Positions 13,872 through 22,566 of a DNA stretch of 64,000 nucleotides are shown here, piece after piece. The DNA lies in assembly GCA_002684855.1 (NCBI GenBank), contig NYWD01000038.1, positions 1 through 64,000 of the forward strand. Reading direction: 5' to 3'. A program made the position numbers and the translations under genes. How positions within the stretch are numbered: the stretch's first letter is position 1; each line of letters begins with the position of its first letter. The notes beneath the pieces are model-generated. The model saw only the letters and a list, made by a program, of their open reading frames with translations, searched no databases and was not told the origin of the DNA. The DNA comes from Planctomycetaceae bacterium (GTDB taxonomy: Bacteria; Planctomycetota; Phycisphaerae; Phycisphaerales; SM1A02).

Positions 13872-15046
13872 AACCGGTGGGGACTTCCCATCGGAACCGC
13901 TTCGAGTGGATGGTCCGGGTCGGATGCCTGGGCGCGGTCCTCTCGATGATCGGGTCACCCGGCTGCGAGCGGCATGCATCGACGCCGGTGGTCGCCTACG
14001 TGTCGGTCGACGAGCAGGTCGCCAGGCCGATCCTCGCCGCCTTCACGGAACGGACCGGCATCCCGGTCAAGCCGTTGTTCGACACCGAGGCGACCAAGAC
14101 GACGGCGCTCGCCAGCCGGCTCCGTCGAGAGTCCGACCGGCCGCGTGCGGATCTGTTCTGGAGTTCCGCGCCCTTCGAGGTGGAACGACTCGCGTCCGAG
14201 GGGGTGCTCGTTCCGGCGGTGCATCCGGACCTGGAGAAGCATCCGGCTCGCTGGCGTCGAGCGGACGACCGGTGGTTCGCGTTCGCGGGGCGAGCGCGGG
14301 TGATCGTCTACGACCCGGACGTGATCGATCCCGCCGAGGTCCCGGGCCGTTGGACCTCGCTCGTCGAACCCCGATTCCGGGATGCGGTCGTCATGGCGGA
14401 CCCGCGCTTCGGGACGACGCGTGGTCATCTCGGTGCGATGATGGTCCACTGGGATCGCACCGCGATGCCGGGCTACTTCGACGCATGGCTCGATGGTCTC
14501 GCCGAGAACGGGGTGCGGATGCTTCCGGGCGGGAACGCGGCGACGGTGGAGGCCGTGGCCCGGGGCGAGGCCCTCGTCGGAATGACCGACACCGACGACG
14601 TCGTGGCGGCGAGGCGTCGCGGCCTTCGCGTGGCGGCTTCGGTTCCCCGGCACGGTCTGCCCGGGGAAGAGGACGCGGGGACGCTCGTGATCCCCAACGC
14701 CGCCGGCATCGTCGGCGGCGGTCCGAATCCGGACGACGCGGTTCGGCTCCTCGCCTTCCTCGCCTCCGAGGAGGTCGAGCGGATGCTTCATGAATCCGCC
14801 TCGCGGAACATCCCCCTCGCCCATCCGAGGATCGAGGTGGAGGATGACCTTCGGATCGAGGATCCGCTCGCGGTCGGGATCGCGGAAGTGGCGGCGGCGA
14901 TGGATCCCGCCGTGGATCGCGCCATGCGCCGGCTGGACCCGGAGCGGATCCGGCGGCTTCGAACGCCGGGGCCCGGGCGATCGATCGGCGACGCGGAAGC
15001 CTACGACCCCTCCGAACCCGTCCCGGCGCCGGAGTCCGATCCTTGA
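13868..15046 (+). CDS. extracellular solute-binding lipoprotein (Fe3+/ABC type)
   Basis: Lipobox GSPGCERH; VVAYVSVDEQVARPILAAFTERTGIPVKPLFDTEATKT, RADLFWSSAPFEV, VMADPRFGTTRGHLGAM; start overlaps upstream stop (ATGA). Confidence 0.85.
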   Translation: MKPVGTSHRNRFEWMVRVGCLGAVLSMIGSPGCERHASTPVVAYVSVDEQVARPILAAFTERTGIPVKPLFDTEATKTTALASRLRRESDRPRADLFWSSAPFEVERLASEGVLVPAVHPDLEKHPARWRRADDRWFAFAGRARVIVYDPDVIDPAEVPGRWTSLVEPRFRDAVVMADPRFGTTRGHLGAMMVHWDRTAMPGYFDAWLDGLAENGVRMLPGGNAATVEAVARGEALVGMTDTDDVVAARRRGLRVAASVPRHGLPGEEDAGTLVIPNAAGIVGGGPNPDDAVRLLAFLASEEVERMLHESASRNIPLAHPRIEVEDDLRIEDPLAVGIAEVAAAMDPAVDRAMRRLDPERIRRLRTPGPGRSIGDAEAYDPSEPVPAPESDP

Positions 15047-17487
15047 GCCGGGGACTTCGATGGCCGATCGCGGGGTGGTGCGTGCTGGTGGCCCTTCTTC
15101 TCGTTCCGACGCTCGTGGCCCCCGTCGCCCTCGCGTTCGGCGGTGCCTTCGAACCGCCGGCGACCCTGGGTTTCGAGCCGGCACGCGTGCTCGCGGGCTC
15201 GGCGGCCTGGTCGGCGGGGATGGCGACGATCGCCGTCCTGCTCGGCTGGGGGCCCGGCCGTTTCCTCGCCCGGTCCCACGCGACGTGGGCGATGTTCGCG
15301 ACGCTCGTGGCCTTGGTGGTCCCGCCATCGCTGTTCTTCGACGCCTGGTGGCTCGAGGCCGGACCCGACAGCGTGGCGGGTCGGGCGGCGGCGGCGGCGG
15401 ATGCCGTTCCGCGACTCCGATCGCTGGTCCTCGTCATGGGGCTGGCCTGCGTTTCGTGGCCGATCGTCGCATTCTGCGTGGCGATCCGCGGCGTCTCGAG
15501 CGATGAGACGCTCGTCGAACTCGACCGCCCGCGGGTGCGGGATCGCCTTCGTTCGGGACTCCGCCGTGATCGCGGGGTGCTCCTCATCGGATGGGTGATC
15601 ACGTTCGCGTGGATCTCGTCCCTGACGGTGCCCTTCGACCTCGCGCAGGTCGGGTCCTGGGGATTCGAACTTCGAACCCTCGATGCCCGGGGCGCTTCCG
15701 CCTCGACGGTCCTTCGGGCCGGAGCCCCCGCGGTCGTTCCGGCCGTCATCGCGGGACTGTCGATCGCTGGAATGTCACGACGTCGAGGACGGACGGGGGT
15801 TCGGATTCCCGGTGTTACTCGCGGCCGGATCCCGATGATGGTCGTCATCGCGATGTTCGTGGTGCTTCCGATCTCCTTCCTGATGCGTCGGGCCGCATCC
15901 GCCGACATCACCACGACGTTCGAGGTGCACGGCGATGCGATCCGGAATTCGCTCTTCGTGCTGCTGGCCACGACCATGCTCGGCGGCGGGCTTGCGATGG
16001 GGGTCGCCGTGCTCGGCCAGTCGCGATCCGGAAGGCGTTTCTCGAGCATGTTGATCGTCGCCTTCGCGGTGGTGCTCCTCCTTCCGGCGACCCTCGTCGC
16101 GATCGGCGTGGAGGGGACGTGGAACCACGCCGTGACCGGATGGGTCTACGACACGCCGCTCGCGCTGATCCTCGGTGTCACCGGCCGGGTCGGGCTGGTC
16201 GCCTGTCTCGTCGGGACGTTCGCGGCCCGTCGGGTCCCCGAGGTCTTCACCACGGACGCCCCGCGGCGGATGATCGACGCGATCCGCGGGCTCCGTCCGG
16301 CGCTGCAGCCGGCGTTCCTCGTGGGTGGTCTCGCGACCGGTGCGGTCGCCGCCGGCGAGATCCCGCTGTCCGCCCGGGTCCAGCCACCCGGATTCCCGAC
16401 CGTGACCTCGGCGCTGCTCAATGCGATGCACTACCAGTACGTCGATTCGGTCCTGCCCGCGGTGTTCGGCCTCGTGGGGCTCGCGGCGATCGCGGCCGCG
16501 GGGATCGTCCTGCTCGGCGCGACGACGAAATCCGGCGGCGGAGCCCGGGTGACGACCTCGATCGTCGCCTTGATGCCGATCCTCGCCTTCGGCTGCACGG
16601 AGGACGTCGACGTCCGGGCGACCGGGCCGGTCCCCTCCGCGGTCGTCTTCGGACGACCCGGGAACATCGACGGACGTTTCGACTATCCACGGGCGATCGC
16701 GCTCGATGCGGACCGGGGACGGGTGTACGTGGTGGACAAGACCGCGCGGATCCAGCGATTCGATCTCGACGGTCGGTTCGAACGATCCTGGACGATGCCC
16801 CGGTCGGAGAACGGCAAGCCGACCGGCGTGACCATCGATCCGGAGGGGCGGGTCGTCGTGGCGGACACCCATCAGCACCGGATCGCCATCTTCTCGCCCG
16901 ACGGGGAACTCGTGGAGACCTTCGGGGAGTACGGGGAGGGGCCCGGGCAGTTCATCTACCCGACCGACGTCGCCATCGCCGCCGACGGAACGTGGTTCGT
17001 GTCCGAGTACGGCGGGAACGACCGCGTCCAGATCTTCGATCGTGATCGTCGTCCCGTCGGTTCGATCGGATTCATGAGTCACGACGACCGTGGTGATCGG
17101 CCGGGCCTGCTTCGACCACAGTCGATCGCCTGGGACGACGCGGCGCAGGAGCTCTTCATCGCGGACGCCGTGAACCACCGGATCGTGGTCACCGATCGGA
17201 CCGGCAGGATGCTTCGGGTCCTCGGCGGCGCGGGCGACCTTCCCGGGCGGCTGGCCTATCCCTACGGCCTGGTGCTCGACGGCGAGGACAGCCTGCTCGT
17301 GGCGGAGTATGGAAACAACCGGGTCCAGCGCTTGAACCGAATCGACGGAAAATGTCTCGGCGCCTGGGGCGGCGTCGGAATCGAAGTCGGTCGACTCCGG
17401 TATCCTTGGGGCGTCGACGCCGGGGGAGGACTGATGGCGGTGCTGGACTCCGGCAACGATCGAGTGCAGGTCGGGGATCTTCCGTGA
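15043..17487 (+). CDS. ABC-type permease continuous with C-terminal NHL-repeat beta-propeller
   Basis: First ~500 aa polytopic, FbpB-like with PPGFPTVTSALLNAMHYQYVDSVLP. After ~aa 503 a lipoprotein-like segment VTTSIVALMPILAFGCTED, then NHL repeats (GRVVVADTHQHRIAIFSPDGELVETFG..., LLVAEYGNNRVQRL). Confidence 0.75.
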   Translation: MSRGLRWPIAGWCVLVALLLVPTLVAPVALAFGGAFEPPATLGFEPARVLAGSAAWSAGMATIAVLLGWGPGRFLARSHATWAMFATLVALVVPPSLFFDAWWLEAGPDSVAGRAAAAADAVPRLRSLVLVMGLACVSWPIVAFCVAIRGVSSDETLVELDRPRVRDRLRSGLRRDRGVLLIGWVITFAWISSLTVPFDLAQVGSWGFELRTLDARGASASTVLRAGAPAVVPAVIAGLSIAGMSRRRGRTGVRIPGVTRGRIPMMVVIAMFVVLPISFLMRRAASADITTTFEVHGDAIRNSLFVLLATTMLGGGLAMGVAVLGQSRSGRRFSSMLIVAFAVVLLLPATLVAIGVEGTWNHAVTGWVYDTPLALILGVTGRVGLVACLVGTFAARRVPEVFTTDAPRRMIDAIRGLRPALQPAFLVGGLATGAVAAGEIPLSARVQPPGFPTVTSALLNAMHYQYVDSVLPAVFGLVGLAAIAAAGIVLLGATTKSGGGARVTTSIVALMPILAFGCTEDVDVRATGPVPSAVVFGRPGNIDGRFDYPRAIALDADRGRVYVVDKTARIQRFDLDGRFERSWTMPRSENGKPTGVTIDPEGRVVVADTHQHRIAIFSPDGELVETFGEYGEGPGQFIYPTDVAIAADGTWFVSEYGGNDRVQIFDRDRRPVGSIGFMSHDDRGDRPGLLRPQSIAWDDAAQELFIADAVNHRIVVTDRTGRMLRVLGGAGDLPGRLAYPYGLVLDGEDSLLVAEYGNNRVQRLNRIDGKCLGAWGGVGIEVGRLRYPWGVDAGGGLMAVLDSGNDRVQVGDLP

Positions 17488-17535
17488 TGATCCGACCGGG
17501 AACGCAACGCGACCGAACCCCAGGAGCCCGATGGC

Positions 17536-20532
17536 ATGTTCGCTGACCTGCCCATCCAATTCGAGCATCCGATCATGCTCCTGGTGCTGGTCCTGATCGT
17601 GCCGATCGTCCTGCTCGCCCGCCTCGGATCGGCCGGCCAGGGACGCGGGAAGCTCGTCGGTTCGGTCCTGGTGAGGACGATCCTCGTCATCCTGCTGGCG
17701 GTGTCGCTCGCCCGCCCGTCGGTGGTCGACCGCGGTGAGAGCGTGACGCTCATGGTCGTCGCGGACGTAAGCCGGTCCATCCCCCGGGACCTCCAGCGGC
17801 AGAGCGGTCAGTTCCTCGAGCGGGTGGCCGACGCCAAGCGCAACGAGGAGGATCGAATCGGCGTGGTGACGGTCGCGGAGGAGTCGGAGATCCGGCAGAC
17901 CCCGGACGTGAACTCGGTGATCCAGCTCGATCATGCCGGTGATCTCGCGGCGACCGATCTCGCGGGCGCGATGCGGACCGCCATCTCGCTGCTCCCGACC
18001 GACACCGCGAATCGAATCCTTCTCGTCTCCGACGGGAACGAGACGGAGTCGAACCTGCTGGAGGCCGTCGAACTCGCTCGAGCCAACGACATCCCGGTCG
18101 ACGTGCTTCCGATCGAATACGAATACGGGAGCGAGATCGTCTTCGAACAGCTTCGGGCCCCCAGCCGGGCGAGGGTCGGGCAGTCCGTCGACCTCCGGGC
18201 CTTCCTTCGTTCGTCGAGCGAGACGACCGGCGTCCTCCGCGTCTTCCAGAACGACGTGCTCGTCGATCTCGATCCCGGCTCCACCGCCGACGGTGTCCGG
18301 ATCGAACTCGAACCCGGATCCAACACGGTCTCCATCCCGGTCACGCTCGAGTCCGGCGGCGCCCAGCGGTTCCGGGCGGAATTCTCCCCCGATGATCCTG
18401 ACTCCGACGCGATTTTCGAGAACAACGTCTACGAGTCCGTCACCTTCGTCGCGTCGGACGGCCGCACGCTGGTGATCGACGAAGGGGGGACGGAGACCAC
18501 GGCGCTGGTGTCCGCGCTGCGGACCGGTGGCGTCGAGGTGGTCGTCGAACCCCCGTCGAGCCTCCTCGGTGGAATCGCGTTCCTCAACGGCTTCGACAGC
18601 GTGATCCTCGCCAACGTCCCACGTTGGACGATCGACCAGAACGCCGACCGGAGCCTGCGTTCCTACGTCCACGACCTCGGCGGCGGACTGGTGATGATCG
18701 GGGGGGACGAGGGTTTCGGGGCGGGTGGCTGGATCGAGTCCGAGACGGCCCAGGCGATTCCGGTCCGGCTCGATCCGCCGCAGGAACGCCAGATGGTGCG
18801 TGGAGCGCTGGCGCTCATCATGCACTCGTGCGAGATGGCGAAGGGGAACTACTGGGGGCAACAGACGGCGATCGCGGCCATCGACGCCCTGAGCAGCCTC
18901 GACTACGTCGGCATCGTCACCTTCAACTGGGGGCAGGCCGGCCAGGGCATCAACGGCTGTTCCTGGGCCTTCCCGATGCAACCCGCGGGCGACAAGTCGG
19001 CCGCGATCGCCGCGGCGAAGAAGATGGTCATCGGCGACATGCCGGACTTCGGGGCGTCGATGACGCTCGCCCGGCAGGGCCTGAACGGCGTCAACGCCGG
19101 TCAGAAGCACGTCATCATCATCTCGGACGGCGACGCGGTCCCGCCCAGCAAGACCCTGCTCGACCAGTACGTCGCCGACGGCATCACGGTGACCACCGTG
19201 ATGGTCGGTGGTCATGGCACTCCCAAGGATCGGGAGAACATGCAGGGGGTCGCGGAGTTCACGGGCGGAACGTTCTACGACGTCACGAATCCGAAGATGC
19301 TTCCGAAGATCTTCATCAAGGAGGCGACGCTGGTCACGCGAACCCTCCTGATGGAGGGTGATTTCCAGCCCTCGGTGTCCGCGACCCTCGACGGACCCAC
19401 CCGGGGGGTCGGCGCGGTACCGGGGATCGGCGGCTTCGTGCTGACGGTTCCGAAGGAGGGACTGGTGAAGGTCCCGATGGTGGTGCCGACGGAGGAGGGG
19501 GAGGATCCGCTCCTCGCCTACTGGAACTACGGACTTGGAAAGAGCGTGGCGTTCACGAGCGACGCCGGCGGCCGCTGGGGCACGTCGTGGCCGACCTGGT
19601 CCGGATACCAGCCCTTCTGGGAACAGGTCGTCCGCTGGTCGATGCGTCCCTCCTCGCCCCCGAACCTGATGATCCGGGCGAGTACGGGCGATGACGGGCG
19701 GGCGGTGGTCGAGGTCGAGGCGATGGGCGCGGATGGCGGAATGGCGAACTTCCTGCAGGGACAGGCGAGGGTCATCGACCCCACCGGCGCCTCATCCGCG
19801 GCGTCGCTCCAGCAGATCGGTCCCGGCCGGTATCGAACGGAATTCGATCTGGAGAAGCAGGGGGCCTATCTGGTCAACGTGCTCTTTCCCGAGGGGGACG
19901 GGGGAGCGCAGTCGGCTGCGAGCATCCAGGCCGCGATCAGCGTTCCCTACGAAAGGGAGTTCTCGACGGTGCGCGACAACCGGGCGCTGCTCGAGTCGAT
20001 CGCGGCGAAGACCGGCGGAACGGTCTTCGGGCCGTCGACGGACTTCGAGGTCGTCGATCCGTTCGACCGCACGGGGCTCGAGATGCCCTCCTCGCCCACG
20101 CGGATCTGGGACCTTCTCGTGGTGGTCGCGGCCGGGCTCTTCGTCCTCGACGTGGCCGTCCGCCGACTGACGTTCGACTCGCGAGCGGCCCGGGAAGCGG
20201 CGGCGAAGGCCATGGCGAGCGGCACGAGCACCGCGGATTCGACGGTCGAGGCGTGGAAGACCGCGCGAAAGCGGGCCGGCCGGGGGCGTGGCCCGACTTC
20301 GAGCGGTGCGAACCGCTTCGACGCGGACGAGGACGTGGACGGTGACTTCTCCGTGGCGGACGATCTCTCCACGTCGAATCGCGGCGCGGATGCCGGCGCA
20401 TCGCCACGTCGCGAGATCTCCACCGGGGAGGCGGCCGCGTCCGAGGAGGAACCGGAGGACACGACCAGCCGGTTGCTTCGAGCGAAGCGGCGGGCCGCGG
20501 GCCGGGATGCCGACGGAGGCGTCGATGGGTGA
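17536..20532 (+). CDS. large membrane protein with VWA domains and class I GATase-like region
   Basis: N-terminal TMs, VADVSRSIPRDLQRQ, central GGLVMIGGDEGFGAGGW, QKHVIIISDGDAVPPSKTLL, C-terminal TM. Confidence 0.85.
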   Translation: MFADLPIQFEHPIMLLVLVLIVPIVLLARLGSAGQGRGKLVGSVLVRTILVILLAVSLARPSVVDRGESVTLMVVADVSRSIPRDLQRQSGQFLERVADAKRNEEDRIGVVTVAEESEIRQTPDVNSVIQLDHAGDLAATDLAGAMRTAISLLPTDTANRILLVSDGNETESNLLEAVELARANDIPVDVLPIEYEYGSEIVFEQLRAPSRARVGQSVDLRAFLRSSSETTGVLRVFQNDVLVDLDPGSTADGVRIELEPGSNTVSIPVTLESGGAQRFRAEFSPDDPDSDAIFENNVYESVTFVASDGRTLVIDEGGTETTALVSALRTGGVEVVVEPPSSLLGGIAFLNGFDSVILANVPRWTIDQNADRSLRSYVHDLGGGLVMIGGDEGFGAGGWIESETAQAIPVRLDPPQERQMVRGALALIMHSCEMAKGNYWGQQTAIAAIDALSSLDYVGIVTFNWGQAGQGINGCSWAFPMQPAGDKSAAIAAAKKMVIGDMPDFGASMTLARQGLNGVNAGQKHVIIISDGDAVPPSKTLLDQYVADGITVTTVMVGGHGTPKDRENMQGVAEFTGGTFYDVTNPKMLPKIFIKEATLVTRTLLMEGDFQPSVSATLDGPTRGVGAVPGIGGFVLTVPKEGLVKVPMVVPTEEGEDPLLAYWNYGLGKSVAFTSDAGGRWGTSWPTWSGYQPFWEQVVRWSMRPSSPPNLMIRASTGDDGRAVVEVEAMGADGGMANFLQGQARVIDPTGASSAASLQQIGPGRYRTEFDLEKQGAYLVNVLFPEGDGGAQSAASIQAAISVPYEREFSTVRDNRALLESIAAKTGGTVFGPSTDFEVVDPFDRTGLEMPSSPTRIWDLLVVVAAGLFVLDVAVRRLTFDSRAAREAAAKAMASGTSTADSTVEAWKTARKRAGRGRGPTSSGANRFDADEDVDGDFSVADDLSTSNRGADAGASPRREISTGEAAASEEEPEDTTSRLLRAKRRAAGRDADGGVDG

Positions 20533-21610
20533 ATTCGCCGAGGGGATGCGAACCCGGCTCGACGACGTCGAGACCGTGCAGCGGGCTTGCGAACGTTTCC
20601 GGGAGGCCTTCTCGGCACTGCGGAGGAGGATCGGTCTTCGCATCGTGGGGCAGGAAGCGGTGGTCGATCAGGCGTTGATCGCCCTCTTCGCCGGCGGACA
20701 CGTGCTGCTCGAGGGCGTCCCGGGACTCGGGAAGACGCTTCTGGTCCGAACGCTCGCCGATTCGCTGGGGCTGGACTTCAATCGCATCCAGTTCACGCCC
20801 GACCTCATGCCTGCCGACGTGACCGGAACCACGATCGTGGTCGAGGACGGAGTCGGGGGGCGGGCGTTCCAGTTCCGGGAGGGTCCGATCTTCGCGAACA
20901 TCGTGCTTGCCGACGAGATCAACCGGGCGACGCCGAAGAGCCAGTCCGCCATGCTCGAAGCGATGCAGGAGCGATCGGTCTCGGTCGGCTCGGAGACCCG
21001 CCGGCTTCCCGACCCCTTCCTGGTGCTGGCGACGCAGAATCCGATCGAGCAGGAGGGCACCTTCCCGCTTCCCGAGGCCCAGCTCGACCGGTTCCTGCTC
21101 AAGATCACCGTCCCCTACGCGGTTCGGGCGGAGCTCACGGAGATCATCCGCCGGACCACCGTGCCGGGCGAGGTCGAGGTGACGCCGGTCCTCGACGCGG
21201 AGGACGTGCTCGCCGGCCGTGCCCTCGCCCGTCGCATCGTGATCGCGGATTCGGTGAAGGACTACGCGATCCGACTCGTGCTCGCGACGCATCCCGAGGG
21301 TGAATTCGAGATCCCGGCGTACCGGCACTACATCCGCATCGGGGCGAGCCCCCGTGCGGCGCAGGCCCTGGTGTCCGCGGCGAAGGTGGTCGCCCTCATG
21401 GACGGGCGGTACGCGGCCAGTCTCCAGGACGTGCGGCGGGTCGCGCTGCCGGCGCTCCGGCATCGCCTCGTGAGGACCTTCGAGGCGGAGGCGGACGGAG
21501 TCGACGCGGACGAGATCGTGCGCGGCGTGCTCGATCGGGTGCCGGCGGACGCGGATCATCCGGAGGACGGACCGCCTTCGGGCGCGGTGGTCGCGGGAGG
21601 TGCTCGATGA
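20525..21610 (+). CDS. MoxR-family AAA+ ATPase
   Basis: Walker A EGVPGLGKTLLVRTLA, Walker B NIVLADEINRATPKSQSAMLEAMQER; ATG at 20525 overlaps the upstream stop. Confidence 0.95.
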   Translation: MGEFAEGMRTRLDDVETVQRACERFREAFSALRRRIGLRIVGQEAVVDQALIALFAGGHVLLEGVPGLGKTLLVRTLADSLGLDFNRIQFTPDLMPADVTGTTIVVEDGVGGRAFQFREGPIFANIVLADEINRATPKSQSAMLEAMQERSVSVGSETRRLPDPFLVLATQNPIEQEGTFPLPEAQLDRFLLKITVPYAVRAELTEIIRRTTVPGEVEVTPVLDAEDVLAGRALARRIVIADSVKDYAIRLVLATHPEGEFEIPAYRHYIRIGASPRAAQALVSAAKVVALMDGRYAASLQDVRRVALPALRHRLVRTFEAEADGVDADEIVRGVLDRVPADADHPEDGPPSGAVVAGGAR

Positions 21611-22566
21611 GTCGATTCCCGGACGGGCCGCCACCACGATCGAGCCGGCCCACGAAGGTCGACGAACTGATCGACAGCCGGCTCATGGCGCGGCTGGACC
21701 ATCTGGACGTGGTCAGTCGCAAGATCTTCAACGGTCGCGTGCAGGGGGAACGTCGCAGCAAGCGACGCGGGCAGAGCGTCGAATTCGCGGACTTCCGCCC
21801 GTACGTCCACGGGGACGATCTCCGTTTCGTCGACTGGAACATCTACGGCCGGCTCGACCGGCTCTTCCTGAAGATCTTCCTCGAGGAGGAGGATCTGTCG
21901 CTCATCGTGGTGGTGGATGGAACCTCCAGCATGCACTGGGGTGATCCGTCGAAGTTCGAATACGCGCGACGTCTCGCGATGGCGCTCGGCTACATCGGGC
22001 TGGTCAACCAGAACCGCGTCTCGCTGGCCGCCTTCGGTGGGCTCGACGCCGAAGGGGAACCGGCCGGCCTGCAGCGGATCTCGAACCTCCGGGGGCGTCG
22101 AAGGACCCACGAGATGGGGCGCTGGCTCCTCGGCATCGAACCCGGTGGCGACGGGGGGTTCGAGGAGGCGATGCGGCGGATCGCGATCACCCGGCAGGGG
22201 CGTGGGGTGATGATCGTCCTCAGCGACTTCCTGCAGAAGGAGGGCTTCGAACGGGGGCTTCGCTACGTGGCGGGTCGGGGCTACGACGTCTTCGCGATGC
22301 AGGTCCTGGCACCTCAGGAGATCGATCCCGGTCGACACGGGATGAGCGGAGACCTTCGACTGGTCGACCTCGAGGACGAAGACGAGGCCGAGGTCACGGT
22401 CAATTCGGCGGTGCTACGCGGCTATCGGCGCCGACTCGACGCGTACTGCGGATCGCTTCGCGACTACTGCATCCGGCGAAGCATCATGCACACGCTCGTC
22501 GACACCTCGACGGATCTCGACGCCCTGCTGCTCGACTACCTCCGGAAACGGGGGTTGCTCCGATGA
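21607..22566 (+). CDS. DUF58 domain-containing protein
   Basis: GRVQGERRSKRRGQSVEFADFRPYVHGDDLRFVDWNIYGRLDRLFLKIFLEEEDLSL is the typical DUF58 motif. Confidence 0.95.
   Translation: MSRFPDGPPPRSSRPTKVDELIDSRLMARLDHLDVVSRKIFNGRVQGERRSKRRGQSVEFADFRPYVHGDDLRFVDWNIYGRLDRLFLKIFLEEEDLSLIVVVDGTSSMHWGDPSKFEYARRLAMALGYIGLVNQNRVSLAAFGGLDAEGEPAGLQRISNLRGRRRTHEMGRWLLGIEPGGDGGFEEAMRRIAITRQGRGVMIVLSDFLQKEGFERGLRYVAGRGYDVFAMQVLAPQEIDPGRHGMSGDLRLVDLEDEDEAEVTVNSAVLRGYRRRLDAYCGSLRDYCIRRSIMHTLVDTSTDLDALLLDYLRKRGLLR

Noticed and set aside
15775-19215. 1146-aa minus-strand ORF
   Set aside because: Antisense to permease-NHL and VWA genes with recognisable domains; composition (D/H/R/G-rich) is that of a shadow frame.
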